Of a stretch of DNA of 64,000 nucleotides, positions 23,701 to 36,644 are shown in pieces. The position numbers and the translations under genes are program-made. The stretch covers positions 405,001-469,000 of the forward strand of contig JAODUP010000359.1 of assembly GCA_025642065.1 (NCBI GenBank), in the 5' to 3' direction. Source of the stretch: Paralvinella palmiformis. Lineage: Eukaryota > Annelida > Polychaeta > Terebellida > Alvinellidae. The notes beneath the pieces were generated by a model. The model was given only the letters and a program-made list of their open reading frames with translations, had not been told where the DNA came from and searched no databases. Position 1 is the stretch's first letter; each line of letters opens with the position of its first letter.

Positions 23701-26700
23701 CGTTTGCGGTTCAGTTCAAGGGAAACATCATTTGTGAATGCCGTCAAGGAACCCTCGTGATTAACAGTAACAAGAAGACGCTTTGCTTTGCGGAAAGGTG
23801 TAGTAAGCATCGCCGTAGCGGTGAGAACGTTTCCACTGAGATCAAAATTCATATTTGCGGAGAGCTTGTCTTTCGGACTGTAGCTCACTTCGGCTGCTGT
23901 ACTGAAGCTTTCCAACGAGCCTTCGTGGTTCAAGGTAACGTCGATATTCTCAAATTTTTCAAACGGACTCTTCCATGAAATCTTGACCGATACTTTTGGT
24001 TTGATTTGAACGTCGGCGTCGAGTTCGATCTTCTTGCCTTCCATGTATTCGATAATGGTTTTTGTATTAAGAGATCTGCCAACCCTATAACTGAGGTCTT
24101 CGGTGATCGTTCCTTTGTAAGATGGATGCTGAACCAGTCCGTCGATGTGAATGGAATCGCCCTCTTTGATATAGTTCAATACCAGGTTTAGAGATCTCAC
24201 CTCAGAGAATGGTGTGGCTAGTTCTGATGTGATCTTGATTTTGTTCAGGTCCGATGTTTTCACCAAGCCGTTCATTGTAATGGCGCTGGATAGCTTCTCG
24301 TGACTAATCTGTAAATTATACTGGAAGTCTCGTAGCACGCCTTTCATTTCCGACTTGAAATACAAGTTGTGAACATATGGACAAGCGCTCTGCAGACGCA
24401 CGGAGATCATCTTGTTCCAACCCTTGCTGAATTCAGTGTCTAGTTCAATACGCTTTCCATAGTCCAGATCAATGTGGCTTACCCAGATGCCGTCTTGTTG
24501 TTGGTTTTTTCCATTCACGACGATGGTTCGAAGCTCGTTAAATGGAGTCGACATGCGGCCATTCAGCTGCACTTCATAACCATTGATGGTAATATCTGAG
24601 CTCAGCATCAGTTTCTTGTTCGTAGCCCACTTGAATTCGTTAGTGCTGGTATACGTACGACCGTTTCTTATGGTGTTTGTGTTCAAAGTCAGGCTTTCGA
24701 ATCCCTTGAATGGACTCATGAACTTACCCATCGCCGAGAGCAACTTGTTGCCCGTCATGTCCACGTCGTAGGAGAACGTGATCGTTTTGCTGGGCATCCA
24801 CGACAGTGAATAATCGGATCGGAACTTCTTCATGTCTCTACGATCATGACTGTGGTCCAATGTGAAGCTGATCTCATCCAGATTCTTCGCCTTCATAGTC
24901 GCCTGCATATCAACCATGTAGTTGGCGTTCGTTCTTCGCATGTTGGCCGCGACGTTATGGTTGTAAATCGATCGTCCTTCGTGCTCTATCTCGGCTACAT
25001 TCATCAGCCTGTTAGCGTTGTGCTCATGCTTCCAACTGGTCTTCATCTGTTGGTACCCACTGAATGGGGTAGAAACAACCAGTTCGCCACTATTTACAGC
25101 AGCTGCGCTGTTGCCTTGATGCTGCATGTCAAAGGTGGCCGCCATCTGCTTGCTGGGTGCCCAACTGACAACCGCATTACTCTGGTATTTCTGACCATCG
25201 TCATTGTGATGCAGCGAGGCGGTTATAGCTTCCAAGTCGGTGAATGGGCTCGTGAATTCAAATTCGCCCGACACCCGGTGCTGTGGAATGTTCAACTCAC
25301 CTGTGAAATCGACCGTCATCTGTTTGTTCTCTAATTGAGCTTTGACGTTGGTAGAGAATGTCGTCTGTTGTAGGTTGTAGCTGAGATCCATTCCGATTCG
25401 TTTTGCTCCGCGGAATGGTGTCGTCACTTCGACTTCGACTTGAGTGTTAACCCAATTCTTCTGTTTCTTCTTTAGGTTCACCACTCCTGTAATCTTCTCA
25501 TTCTTGTTCCATGAAAATTCAGCGCTATTCTTGTAGACCTTCGGCGTTCTGTCGTGCACGAAGGCTGCGCTGATGTCTTCCAGGTTGTCAAACGATGAGT
25601 GCAGACTGAAGCTTCCCTCTACGTCCGATTCAGACTTGTACCATCCTCCAGTTTCGTATTTGCCGTTCATGTTCATGTTGATGAAATGCCTTGGATAGAC
25701 TTTAATCTCTAGTTCGAGAGCTGGCGTCGTCGGCTCGATATTAACTTTGGCCGATAGATCAAACTTCTTGCTCTCGTCTTTGCTAGCGTCCCACTTAACT
25801 TCGACAGTCGATGTAATTTCGCTGCCCTGATGGTTGCTCGAACCCTGTACTGTAATGCGGCGATCTGGATAGGCCACTTCGACATCAGCTCTGGTGTTGA
25901 AATTCTTGACGTTGCCTCGGTGTACCCAATTAGTGCCTGCCATGTAGCTCTTGCCGCTGTAACTTACTTCGCCGTGAGCCTGGAGATTATTAAGGTCGGG
26001 CTTCAGATGTCCCTTGATGGTAATCTTTGGAACGTCGGGGATGCTAATATCTGTCGTCAGCTCGTGTCTGGGCTCCATTTTGTAGACGGAATTCACCTGG
26101 ATGTTGTCGTACTTCTGCAACTGGATGTTCAGGGTCTGGTGATAGACGCTTGCCGCTCGTTCTTGAACGCTTCCCGAGATGGCCATATCGCGGCCGGGAT
26201 AGGTCAGTTTCCCTTCAGCCATAAGATTCAGAGGTTTTCGGCTTTGACGTTTCAGCAGCATCTCAAAAGCGCCCTCCTTGTCGACAGCGTATTTAGCGGA
26301 GGCCATAACCTTCAGCTGGTCTTCATTTGCGAGGAAGCCAAGCTTGCCAGACGAGTCAATATCCTGTTGTGCGAATATAAGATGCATTACCATTTTAATA
26401 AATCTGTTTTAGGTTTAATGGCTGCGACCACCTTGTACAACTTTTGCCTACCTTGTACGGGAATTGCAAGCGAGTGTTGATGTCTAGCTTCTTTTCTGCG
26501 GCGAACTCAAAAGTGGCCGTTTCCGTGTAAGTGATCCGTCTTGTTTCGTCAAAGCCGGCGTTCAGGTTGGTACTTATCGATTTTCTGTTCATGTTGTAGT
26601 CAAAATGGACGTCACCGTCATAGTGCGGGATCAGTGTCGTGGACCATGTACTGGAGTGGAAGATAACAAAGAATAGTTGGTCAACGCTAGCCGGACAGTA

Positions 26701-29700
26701 TCTCATTAAACGTGACACTACGTGTAATCTTACGTAACAAAATTAGGCGCTAACTACGACAAATGTTTGCTATTACTTAATTGTTCGATTAATTACCTAT
26801 CCAGCGTGTAGCTGAATGTCTCCGATGCGCTGCCGTCTACGAAGCGCTGCTCAAATTTGATTGACTGCTGGGGTTGATTCTTGTAGGTGTACTCCAAATC
26901 GAGCATCGATGACACCGAATTCGCTTGGTCCTTGGTGTTGTCGACAAAAGTGGCCAACTTACCATTGAGCAGGTGGGAGGAGAACTTCAGGTCGGTTTCG
27001 TACCTCATCTGGTTCTGTTCGTTGATCATCGTTACGGAGCCCGAGGTTTTGATTGGTTCTGCAAAGACGTTCTTCAGCGCCATGGTGAATACGGCCTTCT
27101 TGCCTGGCCTATGCTTGATGTCACCAGTGAACAGGATCTTGTCTCGACCCGGAATCTGGATCTCAACCTTCGGCACATACTGTGAGCTGTAGCTCTTCTC
27201 GTCGATGGCCACTTCGGCGTTGAACGTGTACTCGTTCCTGCCGTCCACCGTGACCGTGGTGAAGATTCGCTTCATTTCGTCGGTGTTCGTCAGCGCCGCC
27301 TGAAGCGTGGTCTTCTTCCACGGCGTATCCAGATTGAAGTCGACGTTCTTGTCGTTTCGGTTCAGTTTGAAGTCGACCAACAGTTTCCGGTTAACGCGGG
27401 ATCCAGGCGTATCCATGTAAATGCGAGCGTTGTCGACGATGCCAATCACACGATTCTGGCGAGTCTGAATTAGAGCGATTATTATTGAGGTGATAAAGCT
27501 TTGTAAGTGTACTGTTCCAAGATAATAAAGATACTAAGAACAATAGTCAAAGTGATTACTATACTAAATTACCTTCTCCTTCACATATTTCACTTCCATC
27601 ACATAGCTGTCGTGAGAATCCTTTTTGTTGAGAACCACACTCGCACTGGCTGGTCCCCATAACACAAACCAGGGAATATTCTCCTTGTCTTCCGACCAAG
27701 GAAGGGACAGTTCTCCGCAAAGTTCTAGGCCGGTTATGGTTCCAAATTTCGGACTGGTGCAGCTCTTCTTATCGATTCTCTTGGCGGATAGCATCCTTTG
27801 TTCGCGTTCCTCGTTTCGATAGATTACGTAGAACTTGTTCCTGGAGAAAAAATATCACACTCGATTTTGTAATACTTATCATTACAAGACGGTCTTTGGG
27901 TATTGCCATTATAAGACGGATTAATCGCGAGCGACATAACGCGGTCAGATGTAGTCATAACATGGCATACTTACTCGGCACTTAGGACCTGTGTGTTGTC
28001 TCGTGGCGGCTTCATATCCAGATTGAAGATTTTGCCATTCTGCATCTGGATTTTGCCCTCGGCTGCTGTGCTGGTGTGTAGCATGGTCTTCATTTTGATT
28101 CCCGTTCGCGCCACGTGAGCGTCGATTCCCATTTCTCCATTGATCTCCAACGATGCGCTGGAACGAGGGGAAAATGTGAGCATCGAACGAGCATCGAAAC
28201 AAAACATCAGGAAAGTCAACATAATACGACCGTCCCGTCGTCACGGGGAGCATCGAGATCCTTGTCACCTACCTTGGCTTCACTGTACCGTCGATATCGA
28301 AAGTCGACAGTGACGAAAACATCTGACGGATGTCCAGCTTTCCGCTGACACTGACGCTGATGGAGGAGGTCCCGTCGACGCTGAGCCTCAACGGCAGACC
28401 AGCGGCGGTCGGGACGACCATGTTGGCGTCGAGGAAAAGCATCGACTTCGTCATGTCGAATGTGTGCTCCTTAGAGAGCTCGATCAGCCAGTCAAGGTAA
28501 TTCAGTTTGTCCTTGAGGGCGTCTAGGTCAAAGTCATGGAAGTCGTCATAGCGGATCTCGTTGCCGAACACTCGGATGTAGTACGATGCTTGCGTCGAGT
28601 CGCGTTTGCAGTCGTACTGCAACAAGAACGTTAACGTCGTTAACAATGATAAAAACAACAACAATAACAACAGGTTTTGTTCCATGAAAAAATAACTAAA
28701 CGTTACTTATTTGCTTTCCTTTTAACGTGATTAAATACTAGTTAGTTACCCTCCTATCCATAGTAGCTATTTCATCGGTGGAGCGTTTCCGTCTCTCAAC
28801 CGAGTTGTCCTGCTCGGCGAAAAGTTTCTCGAGCGTCTTCTCCAAACCTTGGACGCGAGCGCCGATCTCGAGCAGGTTGACGGATTCTCCAAACATGTCG
28901 ACGGTCAGGTTCAGGGCTGCCGATCGCGGAACGAAGGAGTTCTCCGACCAGATCAGGTTGCCTTCGGCCATTCCTCCGACGTTGATCAGTTGGCTGAAGG
29001 CAGACCATTCCATGTTGCGCGAGAACTTCCTCTTGTCCAAGTCAAACTTCTTCTGCAGTTTGACGTTCTCCAGGACGCGTCTGGTGTCTAGCTTGTGTGG
29101 GTTGGACGTCTCCATCAGGTTAGTGAGGTGCGTCCAGATGAAGCTCCCGACTTGATTCACTTCCTCGTCGACCAGCAGCTGGCTGACGTAGTTCAGGGTG
29201 TCCGCGCTGGGACACTGCATCAGAGTGAGGTATGCCTGGATTCGCAGCTCCGAGTCTTCTAAACTGTTGGCTAACAGTTCTTTTACGTTGGTCATCTGTA
29301 AATTCGAAACCAGAGAAATATAATTAGGGTAATTAACGGTGGGCTACATAATTATGATTTACCAAGAAATTTATGAGGAATCTGTGAATTTAAACTAACG
29401 GTCTGAAAACGTTATCGTTTTTTTACATAAATATTGCATATCTGTGTGGTCCACTTGAAGTTCCAATCAAATCCGTGCTAGTTATTCGATTGTTGCTTTT
29501 AATCAGAGCAAGTCTAGTATATTATTTTAGACACCATTTGTATGAGGTAATTTCATTGAGTACACGCCTGGTGATGATTAGTACTTACCTCATCTTCGCA
29601 TGACATACGACGGAACGCCTGGACGGCGGCAACTCGGATTTCGACGGATAATTCCTGGTTTCTGAAACATCGATTTATCGTGGATATCGTTTGGGCGGCA

Positions 29701-32700
29701 CCGCCGGCGTTACCAATGGCCTTCAGTGACATCAGGATCAAGTCGTGCTGTTCCTGCGACTGAGCCTTGCAGTTATAGCGCAGGTTGTCCTCCAGGATTC
29801 GGATAATATCGCTCACTTCCGTTTCGACTGCGCAGCCTTGGTGCTGGCGGCAGTAACTGTGCACCAGCGTAGATATGGCCAAGACGGACTTACGCAGGTT
29901 GTGGCTGTTGCTCATTAAAGGCTATGGGACAGAACATGGTATTAATAAACAGCTAAATCAGATATTTAATCGAACAAAAACGTATTTAGACTAAAAAAGA
30001 CGTGAACCCCTTTAGCAAGAATTAACTTTTGTCATGATCAGTACAAAACAAAAATAAAATAAGTTTCCACCAGTAAATGTTGATTCACGTAAATGATTTT
30101 TGTCTGTTCTACACCTCGTCAATCGCGGCAATACTTTACTGACCTTGACCTCTCTTAGCATGTCGGCGGTTGGATTAGCGATGAAGGCCAGTGACGTCAG
30201 CCACATCTTCGCCTCCGTATCGCTGACTTGGTCGGCCAGGATCAGATCTCGTATAAGCGTCACAGACGACGATGTACCCAAAACGGGGATAGCATCGCGG
30301 ATGAATTTTCTGCAGATATTGAATTTAGACTAATTTTACTTTCGGGCTGCTATAAACATCAGCGTAGTAATTATGTTTTTACACTTGGGACAATGGTATT
30401 CATGTTGCCAAAATAAATAAAGTTTCGCCAGTTTAGATCACATGGCAAGTGAATGACTTGTGCTTTAAGACAATTACCTTACTCTAGCACTTTGTTCTAT
30501 GATTATCATTTGTAACATATGGTTGCGTAAATAATTAAATTTTGGCCATTTTATTACATGAAACGAATAGGGCAATATATATCCATGTCTTTAATATGTT
30601 CGCAAGGCGAGCCAACTACAGGCCCAGCCAAAAGCATAGGGAATGCGAAAGATTCGCTTCAGTGTGAGGACTCCGCCACATCCGGCACTACTTACGGTGC
30701 TTTACTGCACGTAGCCGTGGCGGATCGGTAGAAGTCCTGGAGCGTTCGCGTGTCGAGGTGGCGCATCTGGTGGACGAGTTCCTTGAATAGGCGAGGTACT
30801 TCGGTGCCGATCTCGTCCTGGCTCTTTCGACACAGCTTCTCGAGTGACTGTTGGGCGTCCCGGGACGAGGCGAGCATGTCTTCGGCGTTGGGCTCGTGCT
30901 CGAACAGAAGGCTGGATTTGGTCATGACTGGGCCTTGTCTGGTGCTGACGCCGGCGTTCTCCTTGTAGAAGCTCAGCTTGTAGGAGACCTCGGTCACGGC
31001 GCCGTTGTTGCCTCTGGAGAACGGCCTGAAGACGTGAAGCTCGGAGCAGGAGCTCTCCTTCAGTATGCCGTCCTGTATCTGCTGTCTACACTCGTGTGTG
31101 CTCTTCATCAACGGCATCGACTGTATGGCCTAAGAACGGAGAGACATCAGACATTATATGGAATATGGAAGTTTTGCCATTATGACCAATTGAAAAACGT
31201 GGGATATTCTTAATAAGGAGCCGACGGAGAGAGAGAGGGGAAGGGATTCAAGGTGTAGGTTTCTCTACTTGTGTAGATGTGTTGTTGTTTATGCACCCCA
31301 CGCAGCTACGTGTATCAGTAAGCCGAATGAGTTATTAATCGATAGAAATCGTTAGTATCAAAATATGTTGATAATATTTCAGTGTTGTCAAACAGTGCTT
31401 ACTTTGCATCTAGGCTAATGACATTAATACTGAACTCATTCTGGATACCAGCTATAGAAAATGGAAGACGTTATCATTGTCAATGAACAAGATCGCCATC
31501 ACTACCACCATCATCATCATCATCATCATCATGTGTCTAGTTGAATGTGACAACTCTTAATATCATGCACCGTAATCGACTGGAGGAATGTTGTATTTAC
31601 GCATACTGTAAAGCGTCGCATTGAAACTTCTCACTTACAGACTGTACACTGTACGGCGTCGACTGGAAGGCTGTAAAGTGTCCCATACGTTCTGTACAGC
31701 CAAGCAGATCTTTAGTTTTCTTAATCGTCTTTGTACCCCAGGAAGATCCTTCTATTTCATACTCAACTGGACAAGTGCCTGCTACGTCGGACTGTGATTG
31801 GTGAAAGGAATTCATTCATATATTAAGTCATTTATTTCTTAACGAACTATACTCAGCGAAATATCTTAAACTAAATGTAGTTTTTTTTTTCCAGAAGTAA
31901 ATCTATCTTAGGGGACTTCAATTCTGAGTGCAATATTCTCACCTCGACGGTGGTCGTGCCGACGTCTAGCCTCTCCTGAGTGTTCTGGAAGGCGGCTATG
32001 ATGCCCTTCTTTATATTGAGCACCCACGTCTCGTCTCCGCGTTCCGGACACACGGACTCGATGCGGCCATCCAGGAAGGCAAACCTCAGTGGCCTCTCCT
32101 GGAGCGCCTTCTTGAACTCCCACGTCTGGTCGACGTGTTGCCTGGATTCGTACTGGGAAGGCGACGAGTCTTGTAGCGAGACATCGGAAAGCTGAAGATA
32201 AACGGCGAGACAATTCTTTGTTATGGGACGTTTTGCTTGGATTTCAGTACCCTAAGTTAGTTGTTTCACTTCTGATGTGAGACTAAGATTCGGTGCCGTA
32301 AATAGTATTTCCCTTAATGGTAGGAAAGGTTGTTTTAAAATAAGAAGTGGAAATATCGCTCGTTAGCTAAGCCACGATGTTCTCAGCATGGTCAGGGCGG
32401 ACAATAAACGTAATGATCCATTCCCGTACAGCCGCCAAACACTCGTTTATAGATCGACCAGCTGAATAAGGCGCGCGTTTTATAATAAGCCAGCTAGTTA
32501 ATTCGAACCGAGACGTTCCATTTTCTAGCCTAGCCCTTTACCGTGGAGCCATAAAATCAGGACCGTCCCAGTGAGAACCTACGATCAGACGGGTGGCGGT
32601 TATAAATCGGGGTTTCGGTGTTTGGACTGTTTCGTGGCCAGCTCGGAGTTGATCACTTACCCTGAGAGCCATCTCGCACGGAGCTAGCACCTCGACCAGA

Positions 32701-34570
32701 GCTGTGGCTCGGATGTGTAAACTCGAGTGTTCCTCCGTAGCTCCACTGATCTGTGTCTTGACGTCCGATTCGTATTGGTATTCGTATGTCTTGCCGATCT
32801 GCCATGAAAACTTCGAGGATTCTGAAAACGATGAGATCGGCCATCATTGGGCAGCTAATGCAATACTAGTCTCTCTGCGCGAATTTCACTTTCGCGTAAA
32901 TTTTTTGTGCATTTAGGCGTATAAGCATTTTTAAGTATCTGAAATGGCTACGTACTGTGTAACACGGAAAATGGAAGTATTCTCGGTTGAAAGTGAAATT
33001 AGTTTATCCGTGATCAAATTGTCGTCTGCTGGTTTTGAAATGCTCAAGCCCATCAAATTATTATTATTATTATTATCGATTATTATCTTATGTTGTTTTA
33101 AAGGTGTACTCTTCAGAAACGTGCTACTTCGCACGATGACCAGATTCACCTCAACAGAACTCTAACGGCCAAAGTTCCAACCAGTATCGGCCAAAGATAC
33201 GAAGTCGTGGTTCGAGTTATATTTATCTGTAACGAGAGGGACTTCAACGCCCGTAACTCGGTAGTCTCTCGAGCGAACCGCTGTGTACGACCTTCACATC
33301 GGCAGCAGAAGAATCCTTCACCTTCAGTCGATTTCGCCTTGAAGCGGTCATCGTGGCGCGATCAAATCGTCAACAGGTCGAGTCGCTCGGCTCTGGTGGT
33401 CCGATACGAGCCGAAGATGTACCTCCTCCACCCCCCACCCCCTTCATCGAGTGGCTACGATAAACGAATTCGGGCCAAAAGACGAGTCGAGGTCGAGATT
33501 TTTGTTTGCGACTCCAAATAAAACCGCCGACCTTCGGGTTCGTGCGGAGTTTGTTTCGGGGTAGGCGCTATTTGGGTCAGACGAAAACATTAATCGGGCC
33601 GCGTCCAGCCCGCAGACCTGCTTCGGGTCGGCTGAACGATGACAACAGTCGGCGACAAATTAATTTCTTCCGTGCGCCACTCGCGGAACGGCAGCCAACC
33701 AACGCACCCACCGCGACGGGCTGAACGCAGCTCCGCCACGAGCGTGAGGCGAAAAATCTAACAGTAAAACTTCCATCCATTCGTCCATCATCACGCGTAC
33801 AGTGAGACCCCGCTATAAATCTTCGCCGACCGACACGGCGCCCTATATAGGAGCCAGCATTCGCTGTTAGCGACTGAGAATATTATTAATGGTGTCGGAT
33901 AACGAGTTCGCTTTGTTTTTCGGCGTAATCTCTCGAAGTGGCACAAATCACTCGGATCGATAACAGATCAAAAACCAATTGTTCGCACGAACAAACGGTC
34001 CAGGTTAACCGCGTTATCGGTGGGCCAAAGGTGAATCCCGATGGCCTGCACGTGCCACTGTGCAGCGCTACAGTTTTGTGATCTAAATAGTCGTCCCGCC
34101 AATCCTTACCGAGTTGTCGTTGTTGTTGTTGGCTGCTCGGACGTTTGCCAGAGACACGGTTCCAAGACTGGAACATCGATTTCTAATTTTGAATGAGGCA
34201 ACTAAAATATGCCCCCCCCCTATATCGTTTTAGTTTGATCCAGCTCAAAGGCTAATATAAAACTCGTATTTCGCGCCGAGTTATTCCCACGCTTCTCGAA
34301 TTCGCGACGTTCCAGATCCGGGTTCGAAGCCCAATCCTAGCCGCGTCTGCGGGTTGTTTCATCCGATCGCGTCATTTCTCTCCGGATTAGCCCCTGTTGG
34401 TCATATGTCCCGGACATGACCAGTGCCGGGGTTAAAACGTTACACACTGACCAACCCGTCCGCTCAATCGATCAATCAAACAATCAAATTCATGATTGGC
34501 TCTCCCCCCTTTCCGAAATAAATCTCAAACTAAGACGACTTCATCGAACGTTATACAGTTTAATCTTTTG

Positions 34571-34613
<43 letters not shown>

Positions 34614-35504
34614 GTGCTTATATAACTGAGCATATACACAAGAGAGGTCAAATACTAACCCGGACCCACACAAAGAAGCAACGGCATTTCGCTACATAGT
34701 TCTATCCTATATGTCTGTTTTCCGTCTTAATATTGCGTAACTTTGTTTGTTTTGGCGCTTGGGGTGGGGGTGCGCTTGGAGGGGGGGGGTGTTAATCTGT
34801 GTGATCTTTTCACTTTAAATACACACAAGCGAACAGAATGCAAATATTTGTTCAGGTTGCATTAAGTGTGAACATATGGCAGACGGTTGTACGCCTCGGG
34901 CCACCGCCGCCCACATGCCGTGCCGTTCCCGGGTGTCTGGCGCTTGGTGACATCGTCCGTTGGCGTTCCTCTCTTGCCAGAGCCGTACCAAACATGAGCA
35001 GTACCGTTCCCACACAGCGCGCACATACACGCCGGCACACACAAACATTAACACACACGCATGTCGGCGGTGGCGTGCACCAAAGCTCTAAAGGCCTCCC
35101 CCGAACAAAACTAGTATTTCTAAGTATTCGTCCAGTATCGTCTGCCGGACTGGTACGCTCATTTGCGGCTCGCAAAACTTGGTCCGGAGTTCATGCGACG
35201 GGCCATTGACACTTTTTCCACGCACCAAGCTTCGTGCCCGAGTCGTTCCTAGTGGAACGGTTGTAGCGATTTGAAGAAAGCCATCTTAAATGAGAGGCCT
35301 ACTGATGTTTTTGTTACAATTTCCACGATAAATAAGCTGAGATTTGGCAGCATTTTTTTTTTTAGAAAATGAAAGGCATTTCTTGTTCGTTCCACACCTA
35401 AAGCTTACCAACACATTTCACACATAGTACGCACGCACGCACGCATGCACGCACGTATGTATGAAGGCAAGCAGGAAAAGACTCATACACTAACGCACAA
35501 ATTC

Positions 35505-35542
<38 letters not shown>

Positions 35543-35896
35543 ACGCAGACAATTCGAACTTATCAAAAATCTCAGTCATCATGAGAACTTGACGCCATGA
35601 AACCTATCACAATCAAGGTTGACCTAATTAACCGTGTTTATCTGTTAGACAGCCAGATAAGAGGAGCTTACCTGGACATGTTGATGCACAGCTACTCGGG
35701 TTCTCTCTGTAGGTTAACGGGCCTAGAAAATAGAGGAAAAACTATATATATAGAGAGAGAGAAAATCATTAATTAACTCGGCCATGATGTAAATACTTCA
35801 AATGCTATCGTGGTTTCCAATCATAGGAGATTCACCACTGTGTGTGGGGGTGCGTGCGTGTGTGTGTTAGTGTGTGTGTGTTAGTGTGTGTGTGTG

Positions 35897-35966
<70 letters not shown>

Positions 35967-36610
35967 TTCATCCTCATGATCCAGAAATAAATGATTAAAA
36001 GAATTATTGAGGGTTTCACACGTTTAAAGCTGACGTACATCGCCCCCTGCCAGACTCCGGATTAAGTAATTAAGTGGGGTGTTGTTGTTGATGCTGTTGT
36101 TGTTGTTGTTGTTGTTGTTGACTCCGACGAACTGCGCTGACCCATCGATAACGGATTCGAACTGCGATGTTCGTATTAGAAATAGTCGTCGTATACGGAG
36201 CTTGTTTATATGTCAGCCATCCGAGATTAGTTAGTTAGCTCCGACGTTGACATACCGACGTAGAGGTGGACATGGGTCAAATAGACAACGGAGTCGTACG
36301 GATGCTAAATCGGTGTTATCGCTAAATAATTATGACGTCATCGTCCTGATATCAGTACTTATCTCATTATGGTTCGGGTTTTGTTTGATCGCGTATTAAA
36401 CGAAAAATAAGTATCTCTTTTGCGCACGCACACACGGACCACACGCACACACATACACACACGCACACACACCCACAAACAAACGGAGCCGCGTACTAAT
36501 AAATGTGATTTACAGGTAAGAGATTTTATACTCCAGTCAATGAATATAAAGCATAAAACATCACCGTAAAACATTGTTCACTTATGAATAATCATTAGAT
36601 AATATTATAA

Positions 36611-36644
<34 letters not shown>

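Noticed and set aside
18383..26480. Many plus-strand ORFs of 60-216 codons opposite the giant exon
   Set aside because: They are antisense shadows of the LLTP coding strand, which is GC-biased at third positions and so lacks stops in other frames.
31495..31530. CRISPR-like or other periodic array from clustered repeats
   Set aside because: Only simple microsatellites are present. No direct repeats with unique spacers occur anywhere, and the DNA is clearly eukaryotic.
33207..33780. Plus- and minus-strand ORFs in LLTP intron 2
   Set aside because: No splice sites, no recognised motif and only moderately GC-rich sequence; nothing supports a nested gene.
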